Assembly: GCF_041321095.1 (NCBI RefSeq)
Contig: NZ_JBGGWE010000006.1
Coordinates: 186,001-250,000 of the forward strand
From: Fibrella arboris
Lineage (GTDB): Bacteria; Bacteroidota; Bacteroidia; Cytophagales; Spirosomataceae
Reading direction: 5' to 3'
DNA length: 64,000 bases
Made by a program: the position numbers and the translations under genes. The stretch's first letter is position 1. Every line of letters begins with the position of its first letter. The notes under the pieces were generated by a model, which saw only the letters and a list, made by a program, of their open reading frames with translations, did not search any database and was not told where the DNA came from. Below are positions 41,637 through 49,144 of the stretch, in pieces.

Positions 41637-43031
41637 CTATTTTGTCCAGGCCAGCTGATTTACTTTTCGCCCGATTGCATAGCCCATGCGTAAGCCCTCT
41701 TCGCAGTCCATCCGGTAATGAACGCCCAAGAGCACCCGGGAATATGCATTTTCCTGCGCCATTTCATAGAAGTTATTGAAGCTTCTGGGCGTTCCGTTAA
41801 ACTCTGTGCGTCCCAGGTGGCAGCTATCGGTCATGGCATAACTGGCCCCATAAATGTTGGTCAGCACTTCGGCCGAGACCGCCCCAAAACAGGAGTGCCC
41901 TGATGGATAGGCCGGAAATGGTGGCGTTACACCTTCCTGAATACTGATTGGATTAGCCAGGCGTGTTCGCCAGGTTGGGTCAATGCTGCGTCGGATGTAG
42001 GTGATCGGTCGTTCGATGTTATATACATACTTCGAGTTCCAGCAGGCCACACCGATGTCGCTCAGCCCGATGCCTAGTTTCGCGTATGTATAAACAGCCT
42101 TATCCAGCGGTGCTTTTTGCTGACGTACCACCTGCTGGGCAACCGCCAGCCAGCGCGCAGCTGGTTCAAACGTTAGTTTATAAATGTCGTCGCTCCAGAA
42201 ATCGCCGATCCATTGCTGATCCTTTGTGATCGGCGTGGTGGCTGTGTAGATCTCGAGGCCCTGGGCAAACAGCGTTGATTTACTATTCGTGCTATACTCG
42301 AGCGGGGGCTTGGCCAGTTTATCCGCTTCATTGGCAACGAACGTCCTGACCTTGCCCCAATAGGGTAACAGGGCCCGGCTAAAATCAGGCGCTGTAGGCT
42401 GCCATTTTCCAGCACCCGTTGGGGGTATATAGTCGGCCGGTTGATTCCGCAAATAAGCTGCATCGCCGGCAACGTCTGTTTGAGAATAGGCAAACACGGC
42501 ACTCGCCATAGCCTGACCAAACTTTTTCGATCGGTCCAGCTCATCGGCCGCCCCGGTTGTCGTTGTCAGCTTTGCATACAGAGCCTCGATCTTATCTTTA
42601 TCTGCATCAACAATATGGGGAAAGAATTTCTTCATCATCAAATAGTACGTTTCATTAACGGCTACATCCCAGCGATACGATTTTCCGGTCTCAATTTTGG
42701 GAATCGTCAGACCAGCAAATTTTGCGGCTACTGACTGGTACGTTTTTGAGCCGGGCACAACGGTTTCATAGGCGGCCAAACCAATATAGCCTAGTGTCCG
42801 GGCGGCTACTGGTGGCCGATACCCTGGCGCATAGCGGTCAAGCGTTAAAAACAAGTCCATCCACTGCATGGCCACCGAGGCATCTGTAACGGCCGGAACC
42901 GGATTTGGATCGGCATCTTTAGCGGGTTGGCATGCCGTTAGCAACCATAGAAAAGCAATGATCGGTATATAGCGAAGCTGAAAAACGTGTTGAGTGAATG
43001 TCCTGATGGACGTATATATAGAAACTTTCAT
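41637..43031 (-). CDS. vanadium-dependent haloperoxidase-like PAP2 lipoprotein
   Basis: A 464-residue paralogue of the preceding protein with a lipobox (WLLTAC) instead of a cleavable signal. Motifs: NSKYVYNIERPITYIRR, PPFPAYPSGHSCFGAVS (closer to the classical PSxPSGH than the neighbour) and SRVLLGVHYRMDCEEG. The two proteins differ considerably, so the duplication is old. It is the first gene of the pair; a perfect palindrome CCTGTAAGG-CAT-CCTTACAGG lies about 50 bp upstream of the start and may be an operator. Confidence 0.9.
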   Translation of the reverse strand: MKVSIYTSIRTFTQHVFQLRYIPIIAFLWLLTACQPAKDADPNPVPAVTDASVAMQWMDLFLTLDRYAPGYRPPVAARTLGYIGLAAYETVVPGSKTYQSVAAKFAGLTIPKIETGKSYRWDVAVNETYYLMMKKFFPHIVDADKDKIEALYAKLTTTTGAADELDRSKKFGQAMASAVFAYSQTDVAGDAAYLRNQPADYIPPTGAGKWQPTAPDFSRALLPYWGKVRTFVANEADKLAKPPLEYSTNSKSTLFAQGLEIYTATTPITKDQQWIGDFWSDDIYKLTFEPAARWLAVAQQVVRQQKAPLDKAVYTYAKLGIGLSDIGVACWNSKYVYNIERPITYIRRSIDPTWRTRLANPISIQEGVTPPFPAYPSGHSCFGAVSAEVLTNIYGASYAMTDSCHLGRTEFNGTPRSFNNFYEMAQENAYSRVLLGVHYRMDCEEGLRMGYAIGRKVNQLAWTK

Positions 43032-43523
43032 GATTGTGCGTTTGACTTATGAATGAAATGGAGTGCATACTGATCGATACCTGTAAGGCATCCTTACAGG
43101 ACAGAAGCGGTTGAAAGAGCCCGCTTTTTGCAGAAATTGGGCATAGAGCCTGGCCACCGTCTAGGGTGTACATTCGTCGTTTTGAGAACAGCCCTGTTGA
43201 CTTCACCAATCAGACAGGGCGTAAGCTTCCTTGATAGACTAAACCAGATGACTCCTGGTAGCCCTTTGCAGGAAGACATGTTGCCTTGATGGCTTATCTG
43301 ATAAAACGTCAGCTAGTGCGTACCTGACTGAACGGCCATGGTTGTTCAGTCAGCGTCCTGTCGACAAGGCGTTGTGGGAAGGCGACGAAACTACCTCCCC
43401 CTCTCCGTCAACCCGTTTTATGGATTGGCCAACAAACGAGCATACAAGTCAAGGCTACCTCTCGTGGAGGAAGCAGAAACCAGAGCCAGTAAGTGAAACA
43501 CAGGCTGTTGACAACCGCCCTTT
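43032..43523. other. 490-bp gap upstream of the haloperoxidase pair, no convincing gene
   Basis: No coding frame with family features is seen. Two perfect palindromes stand out: CCTGTAAGG/CCTTACAGG (43080-43100) and CTGACTGAAC/GTTCAGTCAG (43324-43353, ten-base loop). The first is a likely operator for the haloperoxidase gene, the second may terminate transcription from the minus-strand gene at 43524. Confidence 0.5.
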
Positions 43524-44108
43524 TTAGTAGCGGGGAGGGGGCGAATGAACCGGCAGGGCGCGTGAGGCCACCATAAACAATTGGCTGGGAATGCGGAGCG
43601 CCTCCCGCCAGTCAGGAAAATCGAACGTAAATTCGGTTCGTGGTGTGGCCGAATATTCCTTGAGAAGAAACTTAAGAAATTGAGTTGCTTTCTGATTATG
43701 ATCACTGCTCCCGGCTACATGCTTCGTTAAAAACATGAGCAGGTCATCCTGCCATAATGAGTGGTTTTGGGCCTCCATACTGGCAATGTGCAGCGTATCA
43801 CCCGCCACCTCGAGACTGATCACGGTGTAATAATGGCCCCGGTACCGAAAGCCATCCTCGGTGGTACGGGCCATGGCGGCACCGTCGGTCTTACCATGCA
43901 GCGGAATCTGGAACTCGACGACACTATCAACGGAGCGGTACACCTGCAGGCGTTGTGACAGGTCATGCTCTGCCTGCCACCACGTAGTAATGCACACCAG
44001 TACATACGCTAACGTGTGGTAAACAAGTAATCCGAACAGACCGATGGAAACCGCTTTTTTCACAGGAGCTGCAAAAACACGTGATACAACAGCTATCCAG
44101 AACAACAT
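43524..44108 (-). CDS. small membrane-anchored protein of unknown function
   Basis: A 194-residue protein with one clear membrane helix (about residues 18-42, VSIGLFGLLVYHTLAYVLVCI) and a soluble domain containing EFQIPLHGK, FRYRGHYYTVISLEVAGDTLHIA and a C-terminal FTFDFPDWREAL. I do not recognise the family. The tail is Pro-rich (PVHSPPPRY). It lies on the same strand between leuA and the haloperoxidases, with a strong terminator separating it from leuA upstream, so it is not part of the leucine operon. Confidence 0.6.
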   Translation of the reverse strand: MLFWIAVVSRVFAAPVKKAVSIGLFGLLVYHTLAYVLVCITTWWQAEHDLSQRLQVYRSVDSVVEFQIPLHGKTDGAAMARTTEDGFRYRGHYYTVISLEVAGDTLHIASMEAQNHSLWQDDLLMFLTKHVAGSSDHNQKATQFLKFLLKEYSATPRTEFTFDFPDWREALRIPSQLFMVASRALPVHSPPPRY

Positions 44109-44213
44109 TCATGCCAATGAGTATACTGGTTTTGAGGGAATATATAGTATCGAGTCGGCGCTTTTGCTGCAGAAAGCATCGGTTAATCGCACCCAGGTAG
44201 TTGCCGATCCCAC

Positions 44214-44251
44214 AAAAAAATGCCCCGTCAGAAAGGCGGGGCATTTTTTTT
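44214..44251 (-). terminator. intrinsic terminator after leuA
   Basis: AAAAAAATGCCCCG (44214-44227) pairs perfectly with CGGGGCATTTTTTTT (44237-44251; stem about 12 bp plus A/T tracts). It begins two bases after the leuA stop codon and carries a long T-run on the minus strand. It is symmetrical and could also stop plus-strand transcription. Confidence 0.92.
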
Positions 44252-44253
44252 GG

Positions 44254-45393
44254 TTAGCGTACTAACTCCATCAAGTCCTTGTCGTTCACCTCTTTCCGAA
44301 CATCGGCCATGTCGAGGAAGCGGGTGTAGATGGTGTCGAGGGTGGGTTTGTCGTAGCGGTAGCCCAGCAGCTCGAGGCGGTGGCGGAGGGCATGGCGACC
44401 TGACCGGGCCGTCAGGATGATCAGCGACTTATCGACGCCCACGTCGAGCGGGTTCATGATCTCGTAATTCTCGGTATGCTTCAGGTGGCCGTCCTGATGA
44501 ATGCCCGATGAGTGGGCGAAGGCATTGCGGCCTACGATGGCTTTGTTGGCCTGTACCGGCATCCGCATCAGGCCCGACACGAGTTGACTGACCGGATAGA
44601 GCCGCGTGGTGTCGATGCCCGTTTCAAAACCAAGCTCCTTATGCACTTTCATGGCCATCACCACTTCTTCAAGCGAGGTGTTGCCCGCCCGTTCGCCGAT
44701 GCCGTTGATCGTACATTCGATCTGCCGCGCACCGCCCATGATGCCCGCCAGCGAATTAGCCGTAGCCAGGCCCAGGTCATTATGGCAGTGAATGGAGATC
44801 GTAGCTTTATCCACGTTCGGAACGCAGTTGTAGATGTATTTGATCTTCTCGCCGTATTCGCCGGGCAGGCAATAACCCGTCGTATCAGGAATGTTCACCA
44901 CCGTAGCACCGGCCTTGATGACGGCTTCGGTGAGGCGGCACAAAAACTCCAGATCGGCCCGACCAGCGTCTTCGGCGTAGAACTCCACATCATCGACGTA
45001 CCCACGGGCGTGTTTGACGGCCTTTACGGCCTGCTCCAGAATAGCCTCTCGGGTACTGCCGAATTTGTTGCGAATGTGAATATCCGACGCGCCGATACCG
45101 GTATGAATCCGGCCGCGCTTGGCGTGCTTAAGCGCCTCACCAGCCGCATCGATATCGCCCACAACGGCCCGCGACAAGGCACAGACAGTCGGGTTGGTCA
45201 CGGCCTTCGAAATTTCGACTACTGATCGGAAATCGCCGGGGCTTGAAACGGGAAAACCCGCTTCGATCACATCAACACCCAGTCGCTCCAGCTCAACGGC
45301 AACCTGTACTTTTTCGTCGGTTGTTAGCTGACAGCCTGGTACCTGTTCACCATCGCGCAATGTCGTATCGAAGATGTAAATCCGGTTGCTCAT
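44254..45393 (-). CDS. leuA: 2-isopropylmalate synthase, short form without regulatory domain
   Basis: A 379-residue TIM-barrel enzyme that condenses acetyl-CoA with 2-oxoisovalerate in the first committed step of leucine synthesis. Motifs: FDTTLRDGEQVPGC (catalytic RDGEQ), SIHCHNDLGLATANS (HxH metal ligands) and NGIGERAGNTSLEEV. E. coli LeuA has about 520 residues; here the C-terminal leucine-binding LeuA-dimer domain is absent, so allosteric leucine inhibition is unlikely. Control instead appears to be by transcription attenuation: a Leu-rich leader peptide and terminator lie immediately upstream (45431-45543). A strong terminator follows. Confidence 0.93.
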   Translation of the reverse strand: MSNRIYIFDTTLRDGEQVPGCQLTTDEKVQVAVELERLGVDVIEAGFPVSSPGDFRSVVEISKAVTNPTVCALSRAVVGDIDAAGEALKHAKRGRIHTGIGASDIHIRNKFGSTREAILEQAVKAVKHARGYVDDVEFYAEDAGRADLEFLCRLTEAVIKAGATVVNIPDTTGYCLPGEYGEKIKYIYNCVPNVDKATISIHCHNDLGLATANSLAGIMGGARQIECTINGIGERAGNTSLEEVVMAMKVHKELGFETGIDTTRLYPVSQLVSGLMRMPVQANKAIVGRNAFAHSSGIHQDGHLKHTENYEIMNPLDVGVDKSLIILTARSGRHALRHRLELLGYRYDKPTLDTIYTRFLDMADVRKEVNDKDLMELVR

Positions 45394-45430
45394 AGCGGTA
45401 TTCAGTTACGTTTCGGTTTGCGTTCGCGTA

Positions 45431-45460
45431 AAAAAAGCCCTTCATTCGCTGAAAGGGCTT
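45431..45460 (-). terminator. attenuator terminator upstream of leuA
   Basis: On the minus strand AAGCCC-TTTC...GAA-GGGCTT forms a stem followed by TTTTTTTA, a textbook intrinsic terminator. It lies 33 bases after the stop codon of the leucine leader peptide and about 38 bases before the leuA start, so it ends transcription inside the leuA leader unless an alternative structure forms. Confidence 0.85.
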
Positions 45461-45492
45461 GATTTTATATGATCAATAATTCCCCTTCAGAC

Positions 45493-45543
45493 TTAAAAAC
45501 AAGTCAGTAATAGCTGGTTTTCCAGAAGGAGAAGAGTTTGCAT
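45493..45543 (-). CDS. leuL: leu operon leader peptide (attenuator)
   Basis: A 16-residue open frame, MQTLLLLENQLLLTCF, with seven Leu including runs of four and three, in codons CTT, CTC, CTT, CTG, CTA, TTA, CTG. It lies between a promoter (45584-45614) and an intrinsic terminator (45431-45460) directly upstream of leuA. Ribosome stalling at Leu codons when leucyl-tRNA is short should disfavour the terminator and allow leuA expression. It is far too short for ordinary gene finding. A competing antiterminator hairpin was not worked out in detail, but the element order is exactly that of amino-acid attenuators. Confidence 0.82.
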   Translation of the reverse strand: MQTLLLLENQLLLTCF

Positions 45544-45550
45544 TGGTTTG

Positions 45551-45583
45551 TAGTGAAATTTCGCTGACTGCGTTATTTCACTA
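45551..45583 (-). promoter_or_regulatory. dyad at the predicted transcription start of leuL-leuA
   Basis: TAGTGAAAT (45551-45559) and ATTTCACTA (45575-45583) form a perfect 9-bp inverted repeat with a 15-base spacer. It overlaps or follows the predicted start site, so it could be a 5' hairpin of the leader or an operator for a repressor. Confidence 0.5.
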
Positions 45584-45614
45584 CAAAAATAGAGCAACTA
45601 CTGAAATCGACAAA
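45584..45614 (-). promoter_or_regulatory. promoter of leuL-leuA
   Basis: On the minus strand a TTTG (-33) and TATTTTTG (-7, TAnnTTTG) are separated by 19 bases, a full match to the Bacteroidetes promoter pattern. It lies 19 bp after the leuB stop and about 40 bp before the leader-peptide ATG, so leuA has its own promoter even though it follows leuB. Confidence 0.75.
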
Positions 45615-45632
45615 CGATTAACCAGAAATTTA

Positions 45633-46706
45633 TTAGGCCAGATGGGCCAGCACCTGCTCACCCATTGCGAACGTACCCAGCAGTTTGTCGGCGGCCGTAT
45701 CAGCATCGGCAATGTCGCGGGTGCGGTAACCGTCTTTCAGGACAGCATCAACGGCAGCAATGACGGCTTCCGATTCGGCTTTCATGCCGAACGAGATGTC
45801 CAGCAACAAGGCCACTGACAGAACTGACGCCAGCGGATTCGCCACGCCCATGCCCGTAATGTCGTGGGCTGAACCATGAATCGGCTCATACACGCCCGTA
45901 CTGTCACCCACCGATGCCGAGGCCAGCATCCCCATCGACCCGGCAATTTGGGACGCTTCGTCGGTCAGGATATCGCCGAAGAGATTGCCCGTTACGACCA
46001 CATCGAAACGAGTTGGATCTTTGATGAGCAACATCGCCGCCGAGTCGACAAACTGGTGTTCCGTCTCCACATCGGGATAACGCCTGGCGACTTCCTGCAC
46101 CACTTCACGCCACAACCGGCTGCTTTCCAATACGTTTGCCTTATCGACCGAACACAGTTTACCCCGACGGGTGCGGGCGGCTTCGTAGGCTTTCACGGCA
46201 ATGCGCTCTACTTCGTAGCGTTGGTAGACCATCAGATCAGAGGCGGTATTGCGATCTTCCGAGCGGTTTTTTTCGCCAAAATACACATCGCCGGTCAGTT
46301 CGCGGAAGAACAGAATGTCGGCCCCACGCAGAATCTCCGGTTTGATGCTCGACGCTTCCAGCAGTTCATCGAACAGTTTGATCGGCCGCAGGTTAGCGTA
46401 CAGGCCCAGTTCTTTCCGCATCTGCAACAGCCCCTGCTCGGGACGTACCTTGGCCGAGGGGTCGTTGTCGTATTTCGGGTGACCTACCGCGCCAAACAGA
46501 ACGGCGTCGGCAGCACGCATCTTAGTCAGCGTTTCGGCGGGCAGTGGCAAGCCGGTGGCTTCAATGGCAACGTGACCAATCAGGGCTTCGTCGTAGGTGA
46601 ATTCGTGTTTGAACCTGCGGGCAATGGCTTCCAGAACCTGCTTACCAACAGTGGTTACTTCGGCCCCGATGCCATCACCGGGTACAATGAGTATGTGTTT
46701 GTTCAT
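45633..46706 (-). CDS. leuB: 3-isopropylmalate dehydrogenase
   Basis: A 357-residue NAD-dependent enzyme that oxidises and decarboxylates 3-isopropylmalate. Motifs: HILIVPGDGIGAEV at the start, the substrate-binding RPEQGLLQMRKELGLYANLRP, the catalytic Tyr region VYQRYEVERIAVKAYE, and the metal-ligand block VTGNLFGDILTDEASQIAGS. The ATG at 46706 (MNKHILIVPGDG) is chosen; upstream codons lie in a purine-rich hairpin. It is separated from the upstream leuA-like gene by that hairpin. Confidence 0.96.
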   Translation of the reverse strand: MNKHILIVPGDGIGAEVTTVGKQVLEAIARRFKHEFTYDEALIGHVAIEATGLPLPAETLTKMRAADAVLFGAVGHPKYDNDPSAKVRPEQGLLQMRKELGLYANLRPIKLFDELLEASSIKPEILRGADILFFRELTGDVYFGEKNRSEDRNTASDLMVYQRYEVERIAVKAYEAARTRRGKLCSVDKANVLESSRLWREVVQEVARRYPDVETEHQFVDSAAMLLIKDPTRFDVVVTGNLFGDILTDEASQIAGSMGMLASASVGDSTGVYEPIHGSAHDITGMGVANPLASVLSVALLLDISFGMKAESEAVIAAVDAVLKDGYRTRDIADADTAADKLLGTFAMGEQVLAHLA

Positions 46707-46710
46707 AAAA

Positions 46711-46813
46711 AAGGAGGAACGGAGGAAAGGGGGAAAGGAGGAGGGGGGATTAAGGGAGGGCCGGGTACGTTCCCCGTCTCCTTCCTCCATTCCTCCTTTC
46801 TCCCTTTCCTCCT
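46711..46813. repeat. GGAGGAAAGG word hairpin between leuB and a leuA-like gene
   Basis: The purine-rich left part (AAGGAGGAACGGAGGAAAGG words) pairs imperfectly with the pyrimidine-rich right part (TCCTCCATTCCTCCTTTCTCC). It lies within the leucine gene cluster, ending at the leuA-like stop codon and starting four bases before the leuB start. Word style resembles 11169-11272. Confidence 0.7.
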
Positions 46814-48334
46814 CTATTCTAAAGTATTCAGCATTTTTTGGGTTGCCTTGATGGCCGACACGGTTTGGTCAGAATCGAGGCCCCGGGTTTTAAATTCGTT
46901 GTTCTTTGATTTCCAGGTGATGATCGTTTCACACAAGGCATCGGTTCGCCCACCTGTTGGAATCCGTACGGCATAGTCGGTCAGCATGGGCAGAGCCATT
47001 TTCTTGCGGCTATAGATGATCTTCAGGGCATTCATAAACGCATCGTACTGCCCGTCGCCCTGGGCGTTTTCTTCAAACTGCTCGTCATCGATACGTACCC
47101 GGAGCGTAGCCGATGGCTTCAGATCCTTCGAATGCGTCAGCACGTAATTGAGCACTTCTACCCGCGAGGCAATGGCGTTGGTGTTCAGCACGTCGGCAAT
47201 GACGTAGGGCAGGTCTTCCCGCGTAACGGTCTCTTTCAGGTCACCCAGTTCAATGACTCGCTGCGTTACCTTCTTCAGATCATCGTCTGCCAGTTGAATG
47301 CCCAGCTCGCGCAGGTTATTCTCGATATTGGCCTTGCCCGACATTTTGCCGAGCGCGTAGCTCCGTTTCCGGCCAAAGCGTTCGGGTAGTAAGGCGTTGA
47401 AATACAGGTTGTTTTTCTTGTCGCCGTCGGCGTGAATACCAGCTGTTTGGGTAAACACATTGTCGCCAACAACAGGCTTGTTATCGGGAATGCGCAGGCC
47501 CGAAAACGTCTCGACGATCTTACTGACCTGATACAACGATTTTTCGGCCACGCCCATACGTACCTGCGGCATGAAGTCACGGATAACAGCCAGTGTACTC
47601 GCCAGTGGCGCATTGCCCGCCCGTTCGCCCAGGCCGTTCACGGTCAGGTGAATACCGTGCGCACCCGCCCGGATTGCCTCCATCACGTTGGCCACGCCAA
47701 GATCGTAATCGTTGTGGGCATGGAAATCGAAGTGAAGCGTTGGGTATCGGGTAACCAGTTGATCGACAAACGAGAAGCTCTCGGCGGGCGTCATCACGCC
47801 CAGCGTGTCGGGCAGCAGAACGCGACGAATGGGCTGTGTTTGCAGAAAGTCCAGGTAGTGCAACACGTACTCAGGCGAGTTACGCATGCCATTGCTCCAG
47901 TCTTCCAGGTACACGTTCACCGAGATACCCTCCTGTTGCGCGTCGGCGATGACTTGCTGAATATCGGAGAAATGACATTCGGGCGTTTTCTTGAGCTGGT
48001 GCGTGAGGTGATTCAACGAGCCCTTTGTGAGCAGGTTCATCACCTTTGCCCCCGACGACCGCATCCAGTCGATCGAAGCTTGCCCGTCCACGAAGGTGAG
48101 CACTTCCACTTTTTCGAGCAGATCGGCACTGGCAGCCCAGCGGGTAATCTGCTTCACAGCCTCCAGTTCACCAGCCGATACCCGCGCCGAAGCCACTTCC
48201 ACCCGGTCAACCTTGACTTCGGTGAGTAGCAACTGCGCCAGAGCCAGTTTTTCGGATGCAGAAAACGACACCCCGCTGGTTTGTTCACCATCGCGGAGCG
48301 TCGTATCCATGATTTCAATGTAGCGACGTTTCAT
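46814..48334 (-). CDS. 2-isopropylmalate/citramalate synthase family protein with regulatory domain
   Basis: A 506-residue second homologue of LeuA. Catalytic motifs MDTTLRDGEQTSGVSF and DFHAHNDYDLGVANVMEA are intact. Unlike the short LeuA it carries a C-terminal region of the LeuA-dimer type (about residues 370-500, ending ALCETIITWKSKNNEF). It could be a feedback-controlled 2-isopropylmalate synthase or an (R)-citramalate synthase that feeds isoleucine synthesis from pyruvate; sequence reading alone cannot decide. The start at 48334 (MKRRYIEIMDTTL) is chosen. It lies between leuD and leuB. Confidence 0.85.
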   Translation of the reverse strand: MKRRYIEIMDTTLRDGEQTSGVSFSASEKLALAQLLLTEVKVDRVEVASARVSAGELEAVKQITRWAASADLLEKVEVLTFVDGQASIDWMRSSGAKVMNLLTKGSLNHLTHQLKKTPECHFSDIQQVIADAQQEGISVNVYLEDWSNGMRNSPEYVLHYLDFLQTQPIRRVLLPDTLGVMTPAESFSFVDQLVTRYPTLHFDFHAHNDYDLGVANVMEAIRAGAHGIHLTVNGLGERAGNAPLASTLAVIRDFMPQVRMGVAEKSLYQVSKIVETFSGLRIPDNKPVVGDNVFTQTAGIHADGDKKNNLYFNALLPERFGRKRSYALGKMSGKANIENNLRELGIQLADDDLKKVTQRVIELGDLKETVTREDLPYVIADVLNTNAIASRVEVLNYVLTHSKDLKPSATLRVRIDDEQFEENAQGDGQYDAFMNALKIIYSRKKMALPMLTDYAVRIPTGGRTDALCETIITWKSKNNEFKTRGLDSDQTVSAIKATQKMLNTLE

Positions 48335-48338
48335 AGTC

Positions 48339-48429
48339 AAAGAGTGAAAGAGCGAATGAGCGAAAAAGTGAAAGAGTGACAAATAGACCACATTAGTCAC
48401 TCTTTCGCTCTTTCACGCTTTCACTCTTT
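48339..48429. repeat. GAAAGAGTGA word hairpin between leuD and the leuA-like gene
   Basis: Left arm 48339-48380 pairs with right arm 48396-48429, built of the same AAAGAGTGAAAGAG words as 26191-26274 and 27525-27596. It spans the gap and touches the leuD stop region. Confidence 0.75.
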
Positions 48430-49039
48430 AGAATGGTCTCGATTCCGCGAAGGCTTCGATTTCAGGCTTCATCGAGAGCAGGTAGTCGATGTCATCGTAG
48501 CCGTTGGTGAGGTTGTCCTTCTTGTAGCTGTTGATGTCGAAGGGTTCGCTTTCGCCAGTAGCCAGCAACGTGATGGTCTGCGTCGGCAGGTTCACTTCCA
48601 GCTCGGTGTTTGGATCGGCTTCGATGGCGGCGAAAATCTTCTCCAGAAAGTCGGGGCTAACCTGTACGGGCAGAATGCCGATGTTCAGGGCGTTACCTTT
48701 GAAAATGTCAGCAAAGAAGCTCGACACCACGCACCGGAAACCATAGTCGTAAATAGCCCAGGCAGCATGTTCCCGGCTCGATCCGCTCCCGAAGTTCTTG
48801 CCACCAACCAGGATTTTGCGGGGCGACCCTTCGCCCGAGTAAGTCGGGTTGTTCAGCACGAAATCAGCCTTGGGCGTATTGTCGTTGTTATACCGCCAGT
48901 CGCGGAACAGGTTGTCGCCAAAGCCTGTACGCTCAGTGGCTTTCAGGAAACGGGCGGGAATAATCTGGTCCGTATCTACGTTCTCGATCGGCATCGGAAC
49001 GGCACTGCTACGGAGTATAGTAAATTTATCGTAAGCCAT
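48428..49039 (-). CDS. leuD: 3-isopropylmalate dehydratase small subunit
   Basis: A 203-residue swivel-domain subunit that works with LeuC to isomerise 2- to 3-isopropylmalate. Motifs: NVDTDQIIPARFLKATERTG and the substrate-recognition block VGGKNFGSGSSREHAAWAI, both diagnostic. Length matches the family. It lies 105 bp downstream of leuC, with a word-repeat hairpin in between. Confidence 0.96.
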   Translation of the reverse strand: MAYDKFTILRSSAVPMPIENVDTDQIIPARFLKATERTGFGDNLFRDWRYNNDNTPKADFVLNNPTYSGEGSPRKILVGGKNFGSGSSREHAAWAIYDYGFRCVVSSFFADIFKGNALNIGILPVQVSPDFLEKIFAAIEADPNTELEVNLPTQTITLLATGESEPFDINSYKKDNLTNGYDDIDYLLSMKPEIEAFAESRPF

Positions 49040-49050
49040 GGGGGAAATGA

Positions 49051-49141
49051 GTTTACTGTTTGCTGTTTGCCGTTTACTGTTGCGCTGCTAAACTGTGGTT
49101 AGGTATGGTAGCAGCGCAACAGTAAACGGCAAACAGCAAAC
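49051..49141. repeat. GTTTACTGTTTGCTG word hairpin between leuC and leuD
   Basis: Bases 49061-49090 pair perfectly with 49111-49140 (30 bp), and the left arm has one extra word. Same family as 4759-5328, 35923-36018 and 63235-63316. On the plus strand it is followed by TTTTT, but both flanking genes read on the minus strand, so it is not an obvious terminator for them. Confidence 0.8.
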
Positions 49142-49144
49142 TTT

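Noticed and set aside
43094..43527. Several frames of 60-97 codons in the gap upstream of the haloperoxidases
   Set aside because: Frames overlap each other on both strands and carry no recognisable features.
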